Assembly (NCBI GenBank): GCA_009760855.2
Contig: WPIO01000161.1
Coordinates: 635,001 to 695,000 of the forward strand
Reading direction: 5' to 3'
Source: Cristatella mucedo
Taxonomy: Eukaryota; Bryozoa; Phylactolaemata; Cristatellidae
Length of the DNA stretch: 60,000 nucleotides
Below the pieces are notes generated by a model. The model was not told the origin of the DNA, did no database searches, and was given only the letters and a program-made list of their open reading frames with translations. Numbering within the stretch: position 1 is the first letter of the stretch; the number at the start of each line of letters is the position of its first letter. Made by a program: the position numbers and the translations under genes. Positions 23,296 to 60,000 of this stretch are shown here, in pieces.

Positions 23296-24417
23296 TGATA
23301 CCGTCTACATAATTGGACATTTTAACATTTTCTCAAACCAACCGGTCATTGTAATAAAGTAACGGCAATGTAGCATGAAAAAATAATTTTATTGCCATAT
23401 CTAAGCAGGAAGTAAACCAGAGTAACTCCTAAAAATAACTAATTTACCAATCTCTTTATCAGACATAGCTTCTCTCACATGTTTTTGAACCTTGAGAAAT
23501 TGAGGTTAACGTTTTTTAGCTTGTCAATGTCCATGACTGTGACTTTGAAATAGCTTTGTCCCATATAAATTCAATGACTCGGCAGATGCTTCACGGATCA
23601 AGGTGAAGTTTGTGAATGTTTCCCTGAGCTCGGCGCGAACTCCATCAGATCGGTAAAGTTATATGTCACAAATGCATATATCAGCTTCTATGTGGTTTCC
23701 GTGTGTACGGATGGAACGGTTTTTTGGAATTCTGCATCCATGATAAATATATATTAACTCGCTGTGACCCGTATGGGGTTGTCTAGTCACTGGTAAGTTT
23801 GGTAGCTGTACATTCAAATTGCACGACGTTGCTATAGAAATATGATCGCCTTGATCGTCTGTGGTGTTGTATTTACCAATCTCTGGACAACGCCAGATTT
23901 TATTACTATAACTGTTAGACTCAATCGTCATTTAGTTTGTCATTTAGTCATTTAGAAAAATGTCGCTGCTACTAGATAGAGTCAGAATGTAAGCATGTCG
24001 ACGAGCTGGAAAGAAGAGAGAAATAGAAGCCTAGTCGAGGCAGCTGTCCATCTGTTTGCAAATAAAAGCCTGGATTGAGATTGACGGTTACACTGGAAAT
24101 ACGGATAATTGGTTAATTAAATTATTATTTGTGACTGCAATCTGCTCTTCGTCGAACGAGAGAGGAGTCCCTTACTCCAGATGGTGCGAGCGAATAGGCC
24201 GACCGGTCAGCCGATCTAAAACCCACGTGAGCTAAAAGCCTACTTCGCTTTCCTGGTTCGCTTCGTCCTGCTTTATGAGATGAGGATTTAGCATTTGCGA
24301 TAACTTACTAAAGCACTGCTCACTGGCGAGAAGATGGGTGGTGTTTCGGCATTTCCCACCTTTAGCATGGGCTGCAAACTTACAACCCGGAAACGTGCAA
24401 GCTTCGCATCGCATTGG
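23293..24417. other. Unassigned stretch with a 90-codon minus-strand frame
   Basis: The frame at 23931-23659 (minus) starts at an ATG and encodes MTIESNSYSNKIWRC... to ADICICDI; composition is ordinary but no domain is recognised. A Cys-rich frame at 24414-24232 (minus, MRCEACTFPGCKFAAHAKGG) begins beside the LINE-A tail and has a donor-like GTAAGT after CF. Either could be an exon; neither has enough support. Confidence 0.3.
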
Positions 24418-24712
24418 TAATATAATAATAATACACTTGATAAAGCGTCCTCAGAGAACTCAATCTCTATCTAGGTGCTTTACATTTTCTGAAAAGGAAA
24501 CACAATCGAATGGTGAGTGGCATCGTGCTTGACAAACGACATGAAAAACAAGGTTAGGAATGACATGCACAGGGTCAGCATGCAAGTTCGCTTAGCGGCA
24601 ACATGCAACAGTGTCAGCGAGCATAAGCACATAAAGGACGAATTACAGGGACCCACTAAATGCTGTCATAATATAGGTGCGTTTTCAGTTTCTTTTTTAA
24701 TGTTTGTAATGG
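24418..24712 (-). mobile_element. LINE-A 3' end
   Basis: (AAT)n, then ACTTGATAAAGCGTCCTCAG and AACTCAATCTCTATCTAGGT on the plus strand, followed by the 3'UTR. 5'-truncated. Confidence 0.92.
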
Positions 24713-25629
24713 TAGCCATAAGGCGATTAGGCTGCCGCGGCCCGGGGTCTAAAGCCTAAGGTCAAAGCTTGGAATGAAGCGAACATTGAGTAATTTGGGC
24801 CTTTATCAATTAAGTAGGGATTGCATACTCAAGCACTTACTGTCATTCGACATGACTACTCTGCAAGCGACCGGTAGTCGATCTAGCGGCAAAGGTTCCT
24901 CCATTCTTGCCTGGCAGATCTCGCGAGGGCTGCCATGCTTTGCCAAGACTTAGGCCGGCACTAAAACACTCGAGTGGAACTCCAAACAAAAGCTACTTGG
25001 GTGAGGAGACTACAGGATTACTTCTCTACCTGCACTAGCTGTTGCCGAACAGTGGTTACCATAGCGACCCCGACTGTCTGATCCGAGTGACTGAGCTTGC
25101 GTTCACGTTTGAGCCAAACAGGTTAAAAGCCAATGCAGTAGTTGAGCCTAAAAAGAAGCCAGTCCTGCCTAAGGTTGAGAAAGGTCATGAAACTTGTTCA
25201 AACCATTCAATAATATTGCCGTTTTGTTATACCAGCAATGACGTTTGTACTGTTTCATGGGCACGTCTAAGAGAATGAATACAGCACATTGAAAATGTAT
25301 GTCATGCGTATACATTATGGTTTACACTTAGGTTGACGACTCTGTAGTGATAATACAAATGTGAAAGTGTAAGCAAGTTGGTCCCACCTCCATGGACTGA
25401 GGTTTCAACGAAGCTCATTTCTTCTCAGCCCAGCCCTAACTAGTCATGCAACTATTAGTTTTAGAGAGGATCCAGCTAAAGTTGAAAGATGAAGAGGCAG
25501 CTTTAAATACTTATATTGACCTTCAATAATCTCAAAATCGTGCTCCGGACGAACATAAAAGTAACACCAGTTCCATATATTTCATTGTATTTGAAAACTC
25601 CATTGTACACATCTGACATACTTACTTTG
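24713..25629. other. No recognised gene
   Basis: Downstream (in minus sense) of the first-exon candidate at 25630; would be intron if that exon is real. No second exon identified. Confidence 0.35.
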
Positions 25630-25703
25630 TAGCCGAGTTCCAGGGGTCGGAGGCTATTTCCCGCCAAATCCCGCCATACTTCGGCCCCGCTGCCGCTCGC
25701 CAT
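25626..25703 (-). CDS. Candidate first coding exon of an unknown host gene
   Basis: ATG at 25703 opens MASGSGAEVWRDLAGNSLRP LELGYK and is followed by a textbook donor, AAA|GTAAGTATG. The codons use G/C freely, and the DNA upstream (25700-26330) is CpG-rich, as expected of a promoter region. Without the intron the frame runs on to a stop at 25503. The product is not recognised and no downstream exon was found within the window. Confidence 0.4.
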
Positions 25704-26340
25704 GCCGCCGAGCTAGGGTAAGACGAGCGGCCGTCAGGGTAAACCTCTTTATAATAACGCATGCGCCAACAACAACAGGGGAACTAAACAAGTCTACATG
25801 GAGGGTCCTATACACAGTACACTATGGGGGCGCAAGACGACTCAGCAAGAGAACAAACGTGTTAGTTAGGGTCAGTCGGCTTCTGCAGTCCTATCGTTGA
25901 ACCGACTCCGAATCAAACAGTACGAGCGTACGCCGTCCAAAACCCGGCTGGCTGAGTAACTGCTAGGCTAGTCCGAGTCGACAACTACCACAGTCGTGAG
26001 CTTCCACCGAAAGACGCCAACACACGGGGGGGGTCACGAACACGCTACACGGGGAACGCGGAATATGCAAGTCTCAACAACGAGCGAGCTATCCAGCTCC
26101 GCTCGGGCCTTGGGTACTCGTTCCCTTGCGTGCGTGGCAGCATCGCCGGAGCACGCCTGCACAGATCCAGGTGCATAACTTGGCGAGACCGGGAGCCTCC
26201 AACACCACGACTTACTTGGCCAACTTTCCGTACCCAAGAGCCCCGGTGACCTCGCGTCACCGCTCACATCCGGCCATGCCGTAGGTCCGACCCCGGCCTA
26301 GCCGGTGACCCTCATTACAGCTGTCCGGTCCCAGCCAACC
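25704..26340. promoter_or_regulatory. CpG-rich stretch, possible promoter region
   Basis: Unusually dense in CpG compared with its surroundings, for example CACACGGGGGGGGTCACGAA and CCGGTGACCTCGCGTCACCG. It lies directly upstream of the candidate first exon on the minus strand. No TATA box can be assigned with confidence. Confidence 0.3.
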
Positions 26341-26367
26341 GAACCTAGCCTGGGTACAACTTCATAT

Positions 26368-27115
26368 AATAATAATAATAATAATATTGCACTTGATAAA
26401 GCGCCCTCAGAGAGCTTAATCTCTTTCTAGGCGCTTTACATTTGCTGCAAAGTGATATGCAATAGAATAGTAAGTAAAATCATGCTTGAAAAACAAGCAA
26501 AATGAATAATATGGTCAAAGGTGACATGCACAGGGTCAGCATGCAAATGTAGTTAGTGGCAGCATGCACAGTGTCAGCACGCATAAGCACATGAAGGACG
26601 AATCACAGGGACCCACTAAATGCTGTCCTAAATAGGTGTGTTTTTAAGTTTCTTTTAAATGTGGTCAGGTCAGGGGATGTTCTGACGCAGGTCGGGAGGG
26701 AGTTCCAGGCTTTGGGAGCATACGAGCTAAATGCACGGTCTCCAAAGGATTTAAGGTTTGTACGAGGTATTTCTAGACTGTTGGATTCCAAAAAGCGGGT
26801 GGTACGATGCTTGGCCTGATTGGGGAGTATATCTGAAAGATAGGCTGGAGCCATAGAATGAAGAGACCTAAAAGTGAGCGACAAATCCTTGAAGTCAATC
26901 CGTTGCCTCACTGGTAGCCAGTGCAGGTCGGCGAGAAGTGGAGTAATGTGGCAACTGCGACGCTCACGACAGACAAGCCTAGCTGCAGAGTTTTGCACCA
27001 GATGCAATCGCCTGATCGCACATGCTGGTAGGCCAGTAAGCAGTGAGTTGCAGAAGTCGAGACGGGATGTCACGAATGCCTGGAGCTGCCTAACACCATT
27101 CCTATTTTGACTAGG
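26368..27115 (-). mobile_element. LINE-A 3' part (RT thumb + 3'UTR)
   Basis: The minus strand reads SRLDFCNSLLTGLPACAIRR LHLVQNSAARLVCRERRSCH and ends TAFSGSL*, then the 3'UTR and (ATT)n. An open frame over about 170 codons means it is fairly young. Confidence 0.93.
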
Positions 27116-27975
27116 ATTGTTTACTTTGCGTCTGTAACATCCAATCGACAATTCTTCATGCTATCACTTCTTACTCACTCAAAGCCTGCAGCTCTCTCTA
27201 GGCTGACATCATATCCCTAGGCTTGGTGAGGTCTAATTTCAAACAAAATTAATTCATCCGCCAATCAGAGCCTTTTTGCTAATGTGAATCATCCTTTATG
27301 TACACATTGACTCTGCAATTATGCTTGTGATAATTATTCTAATTATGCTTATATCTGCACGTATTTATCGCTTATTTCTTCTGTGCTTCTCCACAATCCT
27401 TCATGGAGTTTGTTAAAAGTTATTTCGTTCTATTGCAAGTTATAAAGATGACTGGTTAGGAGTTGTATGCTTTTGTAGGACTGCAATAAATGGAGTGCAT
27501 CACCGATCGAATTTAAGGGAGCGTTACCATCAACTTGAAAGTGCGACAAATTTGTCGCTTTCAAAGCGATTGAGAAACACTGCAACAAAAAACTCTTACA
27601 ACTCACCGTGAGCCACGCAACGGATTCCAGGAAATTGACGATGGATAATGAAGATGTAAAGATGAATCAAGAACGTCTTTCCGATAAAATTATCTCAACT
27701 ACCAAAGACTCGACTGTTTCTGGCTCGAAGAGTGCTTCTAAAGAGCATGACAAGTCAATTGATGCACTATCCTATTACATTTCGCGGAGAGGCTCGCGGC
27801 GTCGTTTTCTATCGGCTCGCACTGCACCTCGTGCCAACTTTCGCTCGTTGAGAGCCCCACGGACGTCGACCTTCACAGTTGTAATGCAGCATATTCTTTT
27901 AGGAGCACCTGGTCTCCATGACCAGCCAAAGCCTCGAGGCCTTCAGTGAGTAGCAGTCCAGATGCTATCTACCCC
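27116..27975. other. No recognised gene
   Basis: A plus-strand frame (27608-27949, MSHATDSRKLTMDNEDVKMN...) is hydrophilic and Ser/Lys/Arg-rich with no domain. It runs into a LINE-A endonuclease remnant, so it may be part of an old repeat. Confidence 0.3.
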
Positions 27976-28285
27976 TCAGGCACTAATTCCTCATGTGTCT
28001 CAGATTTCATAGATTTAATTTAGACTCTGTGTGCAAGGAATCAATCATTTCACGTCATAGGTACTTGTAACATTTTAACATTTTGGAAACTTATCTGACG
28101 TCTACAGCACCGAATGTCGTGCTTCGACTATCTCATCTCTTGTTGCGCATGTTCGTGACCCTACTGCGTCATCTAGGGTCACACACTTGACCAAGTTTTC
28201 CCCTACAACTGCATGCTATCATCACCTGTTACTACTAAATATTGCGAATCTGATCATTCTAGCTTGTCAGAAAGATGAGCTGAGT
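27976..28285 (+). mobile_element. LINE-A endonuclease fragment, decayed
   Basis: The plus strand reads SDFIDLI, TLCARNQSFHVIG, and GHTLDQVFPYNC with stops between. This is colinear with the endonuclease C-terminus of the 10952-14270 copy (SDFADLNSILCARNRSFLIM, GHTLDQIFSY). It breaks off where the C-rich cluster at 28291 begins. Confidence 0.75.
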
Positions 28286-28290
28286 AGTGG

Positions 28291-29127
28291 TGGGGTACGA
28301 ACATTCCCCCATCGGACATTCCCACCCCCCCCCAGATCCCCCCCCAACATTTCCCCCTGGGGTATGAGGTTTTAGAATTTAGTGTTTACGGTTTTAGAGT
28401 TCTAGGGTTTAGGGTTTTAGGGTTTAGTGTTTAAGGTTTTAGGGTTCTAGGGTTTAGGGTTTTAGGGTTTAGAGTTCAAGGTTTAGCGTTTAGGGTTTAG
28501 CGCTTTAGGGTATAGTGTTTAGGGTTGAGGGCTCTAAGGCTCCGGGTTTAGGTTTTAGGATTTAGGGGTTTAGGGTTCAATATTTAGGGTTTAGCGTTTA
28601 GTGTTTAGGGTCTTAGGATTTGGTGTTAAGGTTTTAGGGCTTAGGGTTTAGGGTATAGTGTTTAGGGTTTTAGGGTTTTAAGGCTTTAGGGTTAATATAC
28701 CTACATATACTAATATGCGTTGTGAGGAGTACCGCGATTCTTTGCACGTTTTTACTGCTCATTTTCCGCGATTAATCTGATTGGCCTATCAGTAGTTCAT
28801 CGAGCAAAATATCAAGTTAAAGTTTTTGTGAGGAGACTACTCAAATGGACTGCGTAGTGCAAGGCCAGCCAGTGAATAAGTCATACGGAATTAACAAAAC
28901 GTCAAATTTTACTTAGTTGATTTTATTTCAATAGAGCGTGAACTTAATTTTACCATGCATATATATATATATATTTATTTGTATTTTTCTTAGTTATAAA
29001 TTTATCAGCGTAGAAAAAGAAAATATCTTACGGGGAATGTCGGGGGGGGGGGAGAGAGAAATATCCCCGAGTCCCCCAGAAGGGAATGTCCGGGGGATAC
29101 GTCCGGGTGGGGGGGGAATGTCCTACA
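28291..29127. repeat. Candidate element: telomere-like core between inverted GGGAATGTCC clusters
   Basis: The left cluster (28291-28362) has CGGACATTCCC and GAACATTCCCCC among C runs. The right cluster (29031-29127) has GGGGAATGTCGGGG, AGGGAATGTCCGGGG and GGGGGGAATGTCC in the opposite sense. Between them lie the TTTAGGG-like block and about 340 bp of AT-rich DNA. The arrangement looks like terminal inverted repeats, but no target duplication was found. Confidence 0.45.
28372..28694 (+). repeat. Degenerate interstitial TTTAGGG telomere-like repeat
   Basis: About 320 bp of TTTAGGG, TTTTAGGG and point variants (TTTAGTG, TTTAGCG, TTCTAGGG) in one orientation. Most units are 7-8 bp, unlike the 6-bp TTAGGG typical of animals. 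Confidence 0.9.
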
Positions 29128-29242
29128 ATCGTCGTGATGCGCCTCGATTAAACATCTTGCCATGCATATATTGAAAGATGGTTCTTTATAATCAAGAGAT
29201 TACTACAATTTTAGATCCATGGACCCTGTGGATGTATGGTGA

Positions 29243-29640
29243 TAATAATAATAATAATAATAATATTGCACTTGATAAAGCGCCCTCAGAGAACTTAATC
29301 TCTTTCTAGGCGCTTTACATTTGCTGCAAAGTGATACGCAATAGAATAGTAAGTAAAATCATGCTTGAAAAACAAACAAAATGAATAACATGGTTAGGGG
29401 TTACATGCACTGGGTCAGCATGCAAATGTGGTTAGTGGCAGCATGAACAGTGTCAGCACGCATAAGCACATCGAGGACGAATCACAAGGACCCACTAAAT
29501 GCTGTCCTAAATAGGTATGTTTTTAAGTTTCTTTTAAATGTGGTCAGGTCAGGGGATGTTCTGATGCAGGTCGGGAGGGAGTTCCAGGCTGTGGGAGCAT
29601 ACGAGCTAAATGCACGGTCTCCAAAGGATTTAAGGTGATA
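29243..29640 (-). mobile_element. LINE-A 3' end, young copy with target duplication
   Basis: By eye, identical on the minus strand to 51660-52050. Flanked by GGTGATAAT at the tail side (within GTATGGTGATAAT) and again just past the truncated 5' end (29635-29655), consistent with target-primed insertion. Confidence 0.93.
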
Positions 29641-29656
29641 ATTTAAGGTGATAATT

Positions 29657-30038
29657 AAATACCCCCTCAAAAGGAAATAAATGGAAGCACAGCTCCGTTT
29701 TTATTGCATGCCGTTTGCAGTACTAGAAAATGTGTACTTCGTAATGTGCAAGACTCAGTAAATGTAGGAAACAATTAATCAATCGCTGTACAACTTTTCA
29801 TGAGAACTAACAGCTACTAAACAAAATGTAAAACACAATCACAGAAAAATATATAAAAACTATTTTTCATTCTGATCGCCACTTAATATCAATCCAAATG
29901 TTTTTTAATGGCTCGACTAATTAGACGAAACTGTAACCTGGCTTCGGACAGGGTAGCAAGGCATGCCATGCCTAACCTGAAATGGTTTTTACAATTCCTT
30001 ATTAGAGACCACTCATAGCTCACTTTATTTGACGAAAA
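29657..30038. other. No recognised gene
   Basis: AT-rich non-coding sequence between two LINE-A pieces. Confidence 0.4.
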
Positions 30039-30240
30039 CATTGCTAAAATTCGGGCTTGTTTAGATAAGGATACCACGTCTAAGTTGATCCATGCATTTG
30101 TGACATCCCGTCTTGACTTCTATAACTCACTGCTCGCTGGCCTACCGGTATGTGCAATCAGGCGATTACAGATGGTGCAAAACTCTGCAGCTAGGCTTGT
30201 CTGTCGTGAGCGTCGCAGTTGCCACATCACACCACTTCTC
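30039..30240 (+). mobile_element. LINE-A internal RT fragment
   Basis: The plus strand carries AAGTTGATCCATGCATTTGT and CAGCTAGGCTTGTCTGTCGT (frame SRLDFYNSLLAGLPVCAIRR). Cut at both ends, with no tail. Confidence 0.9.
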
Positions 30241-30984
30241 TTCTTTAATTCCTTGTTCACCAGAAAACGCTGTTCAATTTTTTCCTTCCAATCGCATAGT
30301 CGAATTTTAGCATCTCTTTGAACTACATCAAACTTAAGGCTGTGAATGTTCAAATTAGCATGTTTCAAGCTCACGACGATTGCTAAAAAAATACCCTATA
30401 CGGTTGGGGAGATATACTTCTATAGGCTTGGATAACAGATGCATCTAGGAAATCTTACTTCGCAGTGCTTCGACGGTACTAGAAATTAATATCAGTCGAG
30501 AATAATGTCTATATTGGTAGCCAGAAACTGCTCCAGTACATCCAAATGCAGGGTCATTTTGCATATTTTTTACCTGGTATGACACATGGTAACATGTTCG
30601 ATTTGCTACAAATATTGCTGATTCGTGCAAATCAGAAGCTCTGGTGAAATTTCTTTGGTCTGGAGTCCATGAAAAACCTAATTATCAGAGATTATAAGTC
30701 CATCTTCCGAGAGCGTAGATTTTTCCGGGCCAGCACTGTATGTATGTGTTTGTGAGTGCTCACGTGTGCGCGAGCGTGCGGGTATGTATACGGATGTGTC
30801 TCTCCTCTGATTCTGAGTTTGAATTAATTTTTAAAGTTATTAAAGTCCGTAATAGCTTCTGGCTTAATGAGGACTACATTGCTGCTAAGAATGATGCTGA
30901 TAATGAATCCATTGATATGTATGCATAGGGTACCACGCCATCAACTGATCTTATGTTAGACTGTATAGCTTTTACTTGATCATG
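30241..30984. other. No recognised gene
   Basis: A plus frame ending near 30928 (FELIFKVIKVRNSFWLNEDY) is not recognised and precedes a LINE tail fragment. Confidence 0.3.
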
Positions 30985-31060
30985 CTTCCTTTACTGCAAA
31001 TGTAAAGTGCCTAAAAATAGATTGAGCTCTCTGATGATGCTATAACAAATGTATTATTAT
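30985..31060 (+). mobile_element. LINE-A-type terminal tail
   Basis: CTGCAAATGTAAAGTGCCTA, then AAAATAGATTGAGCTCTCTG and ATGCTATAACAAATG-(TATT)n: a diverged 3' hairpin and tail. Confidence 0.7.
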
Positions 31061-31375
31061 ATTTATTGGGCATCTAATAATTAGCAGACATAATCAGCAA
31101 CCCAGCTCCAGTCCAGTCGAGGCTTAGGGGGTAATCGAGCCACTCTGGACCGTTCAAATACTTTTGCGTTTGCATGTATACTGCTGCTGGCAAGCCTCAG
31201 CTCTTTCTTATAAATCCACGGCCCATTGGTTATGCAATGCAGCTGGTTTCTGACAAAGCGAAAACCCAATGTTGCAGCCAAGTGCTTACTAGAACAGCTA
31301 AAAGCTGACAGCAAAAACTGACGTACAACAATTCTGCCAGTTAGTGCAAAGATAATTGTCTTAACAGTTCAGAGC

Positions 31376-31378
<3 letters not shown>

Positions 31379-31415
<37 letters not shown>

Positions 31416-31419
31416 GAAG

Positions 31420-31480
<61 letters not shown>

Positions 31481-31493
31481 AAAAGGAAGAGAG
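31379..31493 (+). repeat. (GA)n-rich simple repeat downstream of LARS1
   Basis: GA tract interrupted by GAAAGAGAGAGGAAGAAAAG. On the gene's strand it is a CT-rich tract about 55 bp after the AATAAA signal. The Ser/Leu frames translated across it are artefacts. Confidence 0.95.
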
Positions 31494-31546
31494 CTCTCCA
31501 ACATAAACGCAATAAAGCAAGAAAAAAGTTCACTATTGCCAACGGC

Positions 31547-31552
31547 TTTATT
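31547..31552 (-). terminator. AATAAA polyadenylation signal of LARS1
   Basis: Perfect AATAAA on the minus strand 25 nt after the LARS1 stop codon, so the 3'UTR may be only about 40-50 nt. A GA-rich simple repeat starts about 50 bp further downstream. Confidence 0.7.
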
Positions 31553-31577
31553 GTCACTCATGATCCAAGAGAACATT

Positions 31578-59209
<27,632 letters not shown>

Positions 59210-59734
59210 CTACGAATGAGAAGCGAATGCTCGTAAATGAACGCCCAGGCGGGACGAGACTGACTACTACTGGACTGCCAGGCATGACCGTCGTCGGTAG
59301 GACGGCCGACCGAGCATTTTCAAGCAGGTGATACCATCTGCTGGAAGACATCTCACCAGCCACGAGCTTCGGGCTGCAACAGCGTTCCGTTCCGTGCAAC
59401 TTCTACCAATTGCAGCCCAGATTGGAAAGCGTGCTCACACCACTCCAGCTGCGAATAAATATCACAAGGCGGGTGAATTCGAAGCCCTGGGGAGGGGCAG
59501 AAACGCTACCGGTGTTGACTTTGGTACTGGCGGACCAACGAAAGAAAGAGCTAGTTGATTTGTGCCTGCCTAATGCAGTGGGATGAGACAGCTAAACCTG
59601 TTCGCCCACATGAAACATCGCGAGGCGATTCCCTACGATCGGCGATTCCTGGCCCTATGCCCTTACTCGCCTGCATCAGGAGCAAAACTCAGCAGCTCGC
59701 CTGCTTTGTCGCCAAAGCATGACACTAGTTCACT
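59210..59734. other. LARS1 intron, no recognised feature
   Basis: Upstream of the first visible LARS1 exon. Reading frames on both strands show no LARS1 sequence. Confidence 0.4.
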
Positions 59735-59950
59735 GACCCCCTCTTTCCCCCCTTCAGTCAAGCATCAAATCGACTTCAAGGTCTTCTCACTGCCTTACAG
59801 GTCGCCTGCCTCACTTGGTTGCACCAGCCTACCCATGCGCTCCCCCTTGCTCCTACAGCGTGCTCCTGCACCATCTGCTCCTTGGCCTAGGCTGCCTAGG
59901 TGTTAATGGCTCACAATTGAAATCTTCTGGCGACCGGGCCTTCAGTTCAT
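59735..59950 (+). mobile_element. LINE-A RT thumb remnant
   Basis: The frame VKHQIDFKVFSLPYRS matches the LINE-A segment VKQRIDFKVLSLTFRS, and TCTGGCGACCGGGCCTTCAG matches the SFGDRAFS region further on. Strongly diverged, and compressed between the two blocks. Confidence 0.78.
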
Positions 59951-60000
59951 AAGCATCGAAAGTGCGGAGAGCTTACGCCCGCCTTCTGTCACAACCTGCG

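Noticed and set aside
24232-24414. Cys-rich frame as a zinc-finger exon
   Set aside because: Only one CxxC, no acceptor before it, and it starts at the LINE-A insertion border. Kept only as a remark.
28372-28694. A real chromosome end
   Set aside because: Unique and transposon sequence continues on both sides and the repeat is degenerate.

Overview
The window is a piece of nuclear genome from an animal, probably an invertebrate. It has a spliced eukaryotic gene with canonical GT/AG introns, APE-type LINEs of the L2/CR1 kind, tRNA-derived SINEs, BED-finger hAT transposons and many microsatellites. I cannot name the species. There are no bacterial-style operons, no rRNA, no CRISPR array and no virus-derived gene that I can recognise.

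Right half (31.5-59.2 kb, minus strand): one host gene dominates, cytoplasmic leucyl-tRNA synthetase (LARS1). I could trace 23 coding exons whose splice phases all fit, from the core just before the editing domain through the editing domain, the KMSKS loop, the anticodon-binding domain and the C-terminal extension to the stop codon at 31578 and an AATAAA signal 25 nt later. The N-terminal exons with the HIGH motif lie beyond the right edge. The introns are full of transposable elements: a 5'-truncated LINE with an intact 569-codon RT frame (50.1-52.06 kb, antisense to the gene), several older LINE pieces, at least eight tRNA-derived SINEs, and long CA/GT, GA and GTGA tracts.

Left half (0-31.5 kb): mostly mobile DNA. 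Two LINE families are present. LINE-A has an (ATT)n tail and a hairpin-forming 3' end; LINE-B has an (ACATT)n tail. LINE-B copies sit inside LINE-A copies twice. One LINE-A copy (10.95-14.27 kb) keeps endonuclease, RT and 3'UTR. A hAT transposon with three frameshifts lies at 20.0-23.2 kb and a second, ZMYM-type hAT remnant at 15.1-15.6 kb. A block of degenerate TTTAGGG telomere-like repeats (28.37-28.69 kb) sits between inverted clusters of GGGAATGTCC-like motifs. A large imperfect foldback occupies 2.23-2.86 kb. Possible host exons are a phase-compatible trio encoding an unknown membrane protein (1474-4791, plus) and a first-exon-like sequence at 25630-25703 (minus) next to CpG-rich DNA.

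The most informative biology is the LINE/SINE relationship. LINE-A and one tRNA-derived SINE family share the same 3' hairpin tail, as expected if the SINE is mobilised by the LINE. The intact LINE-A frame, plus an apparently identical approximately 390-bp copy 22 kb away with a visible target-site duplication, suggests recent activity.
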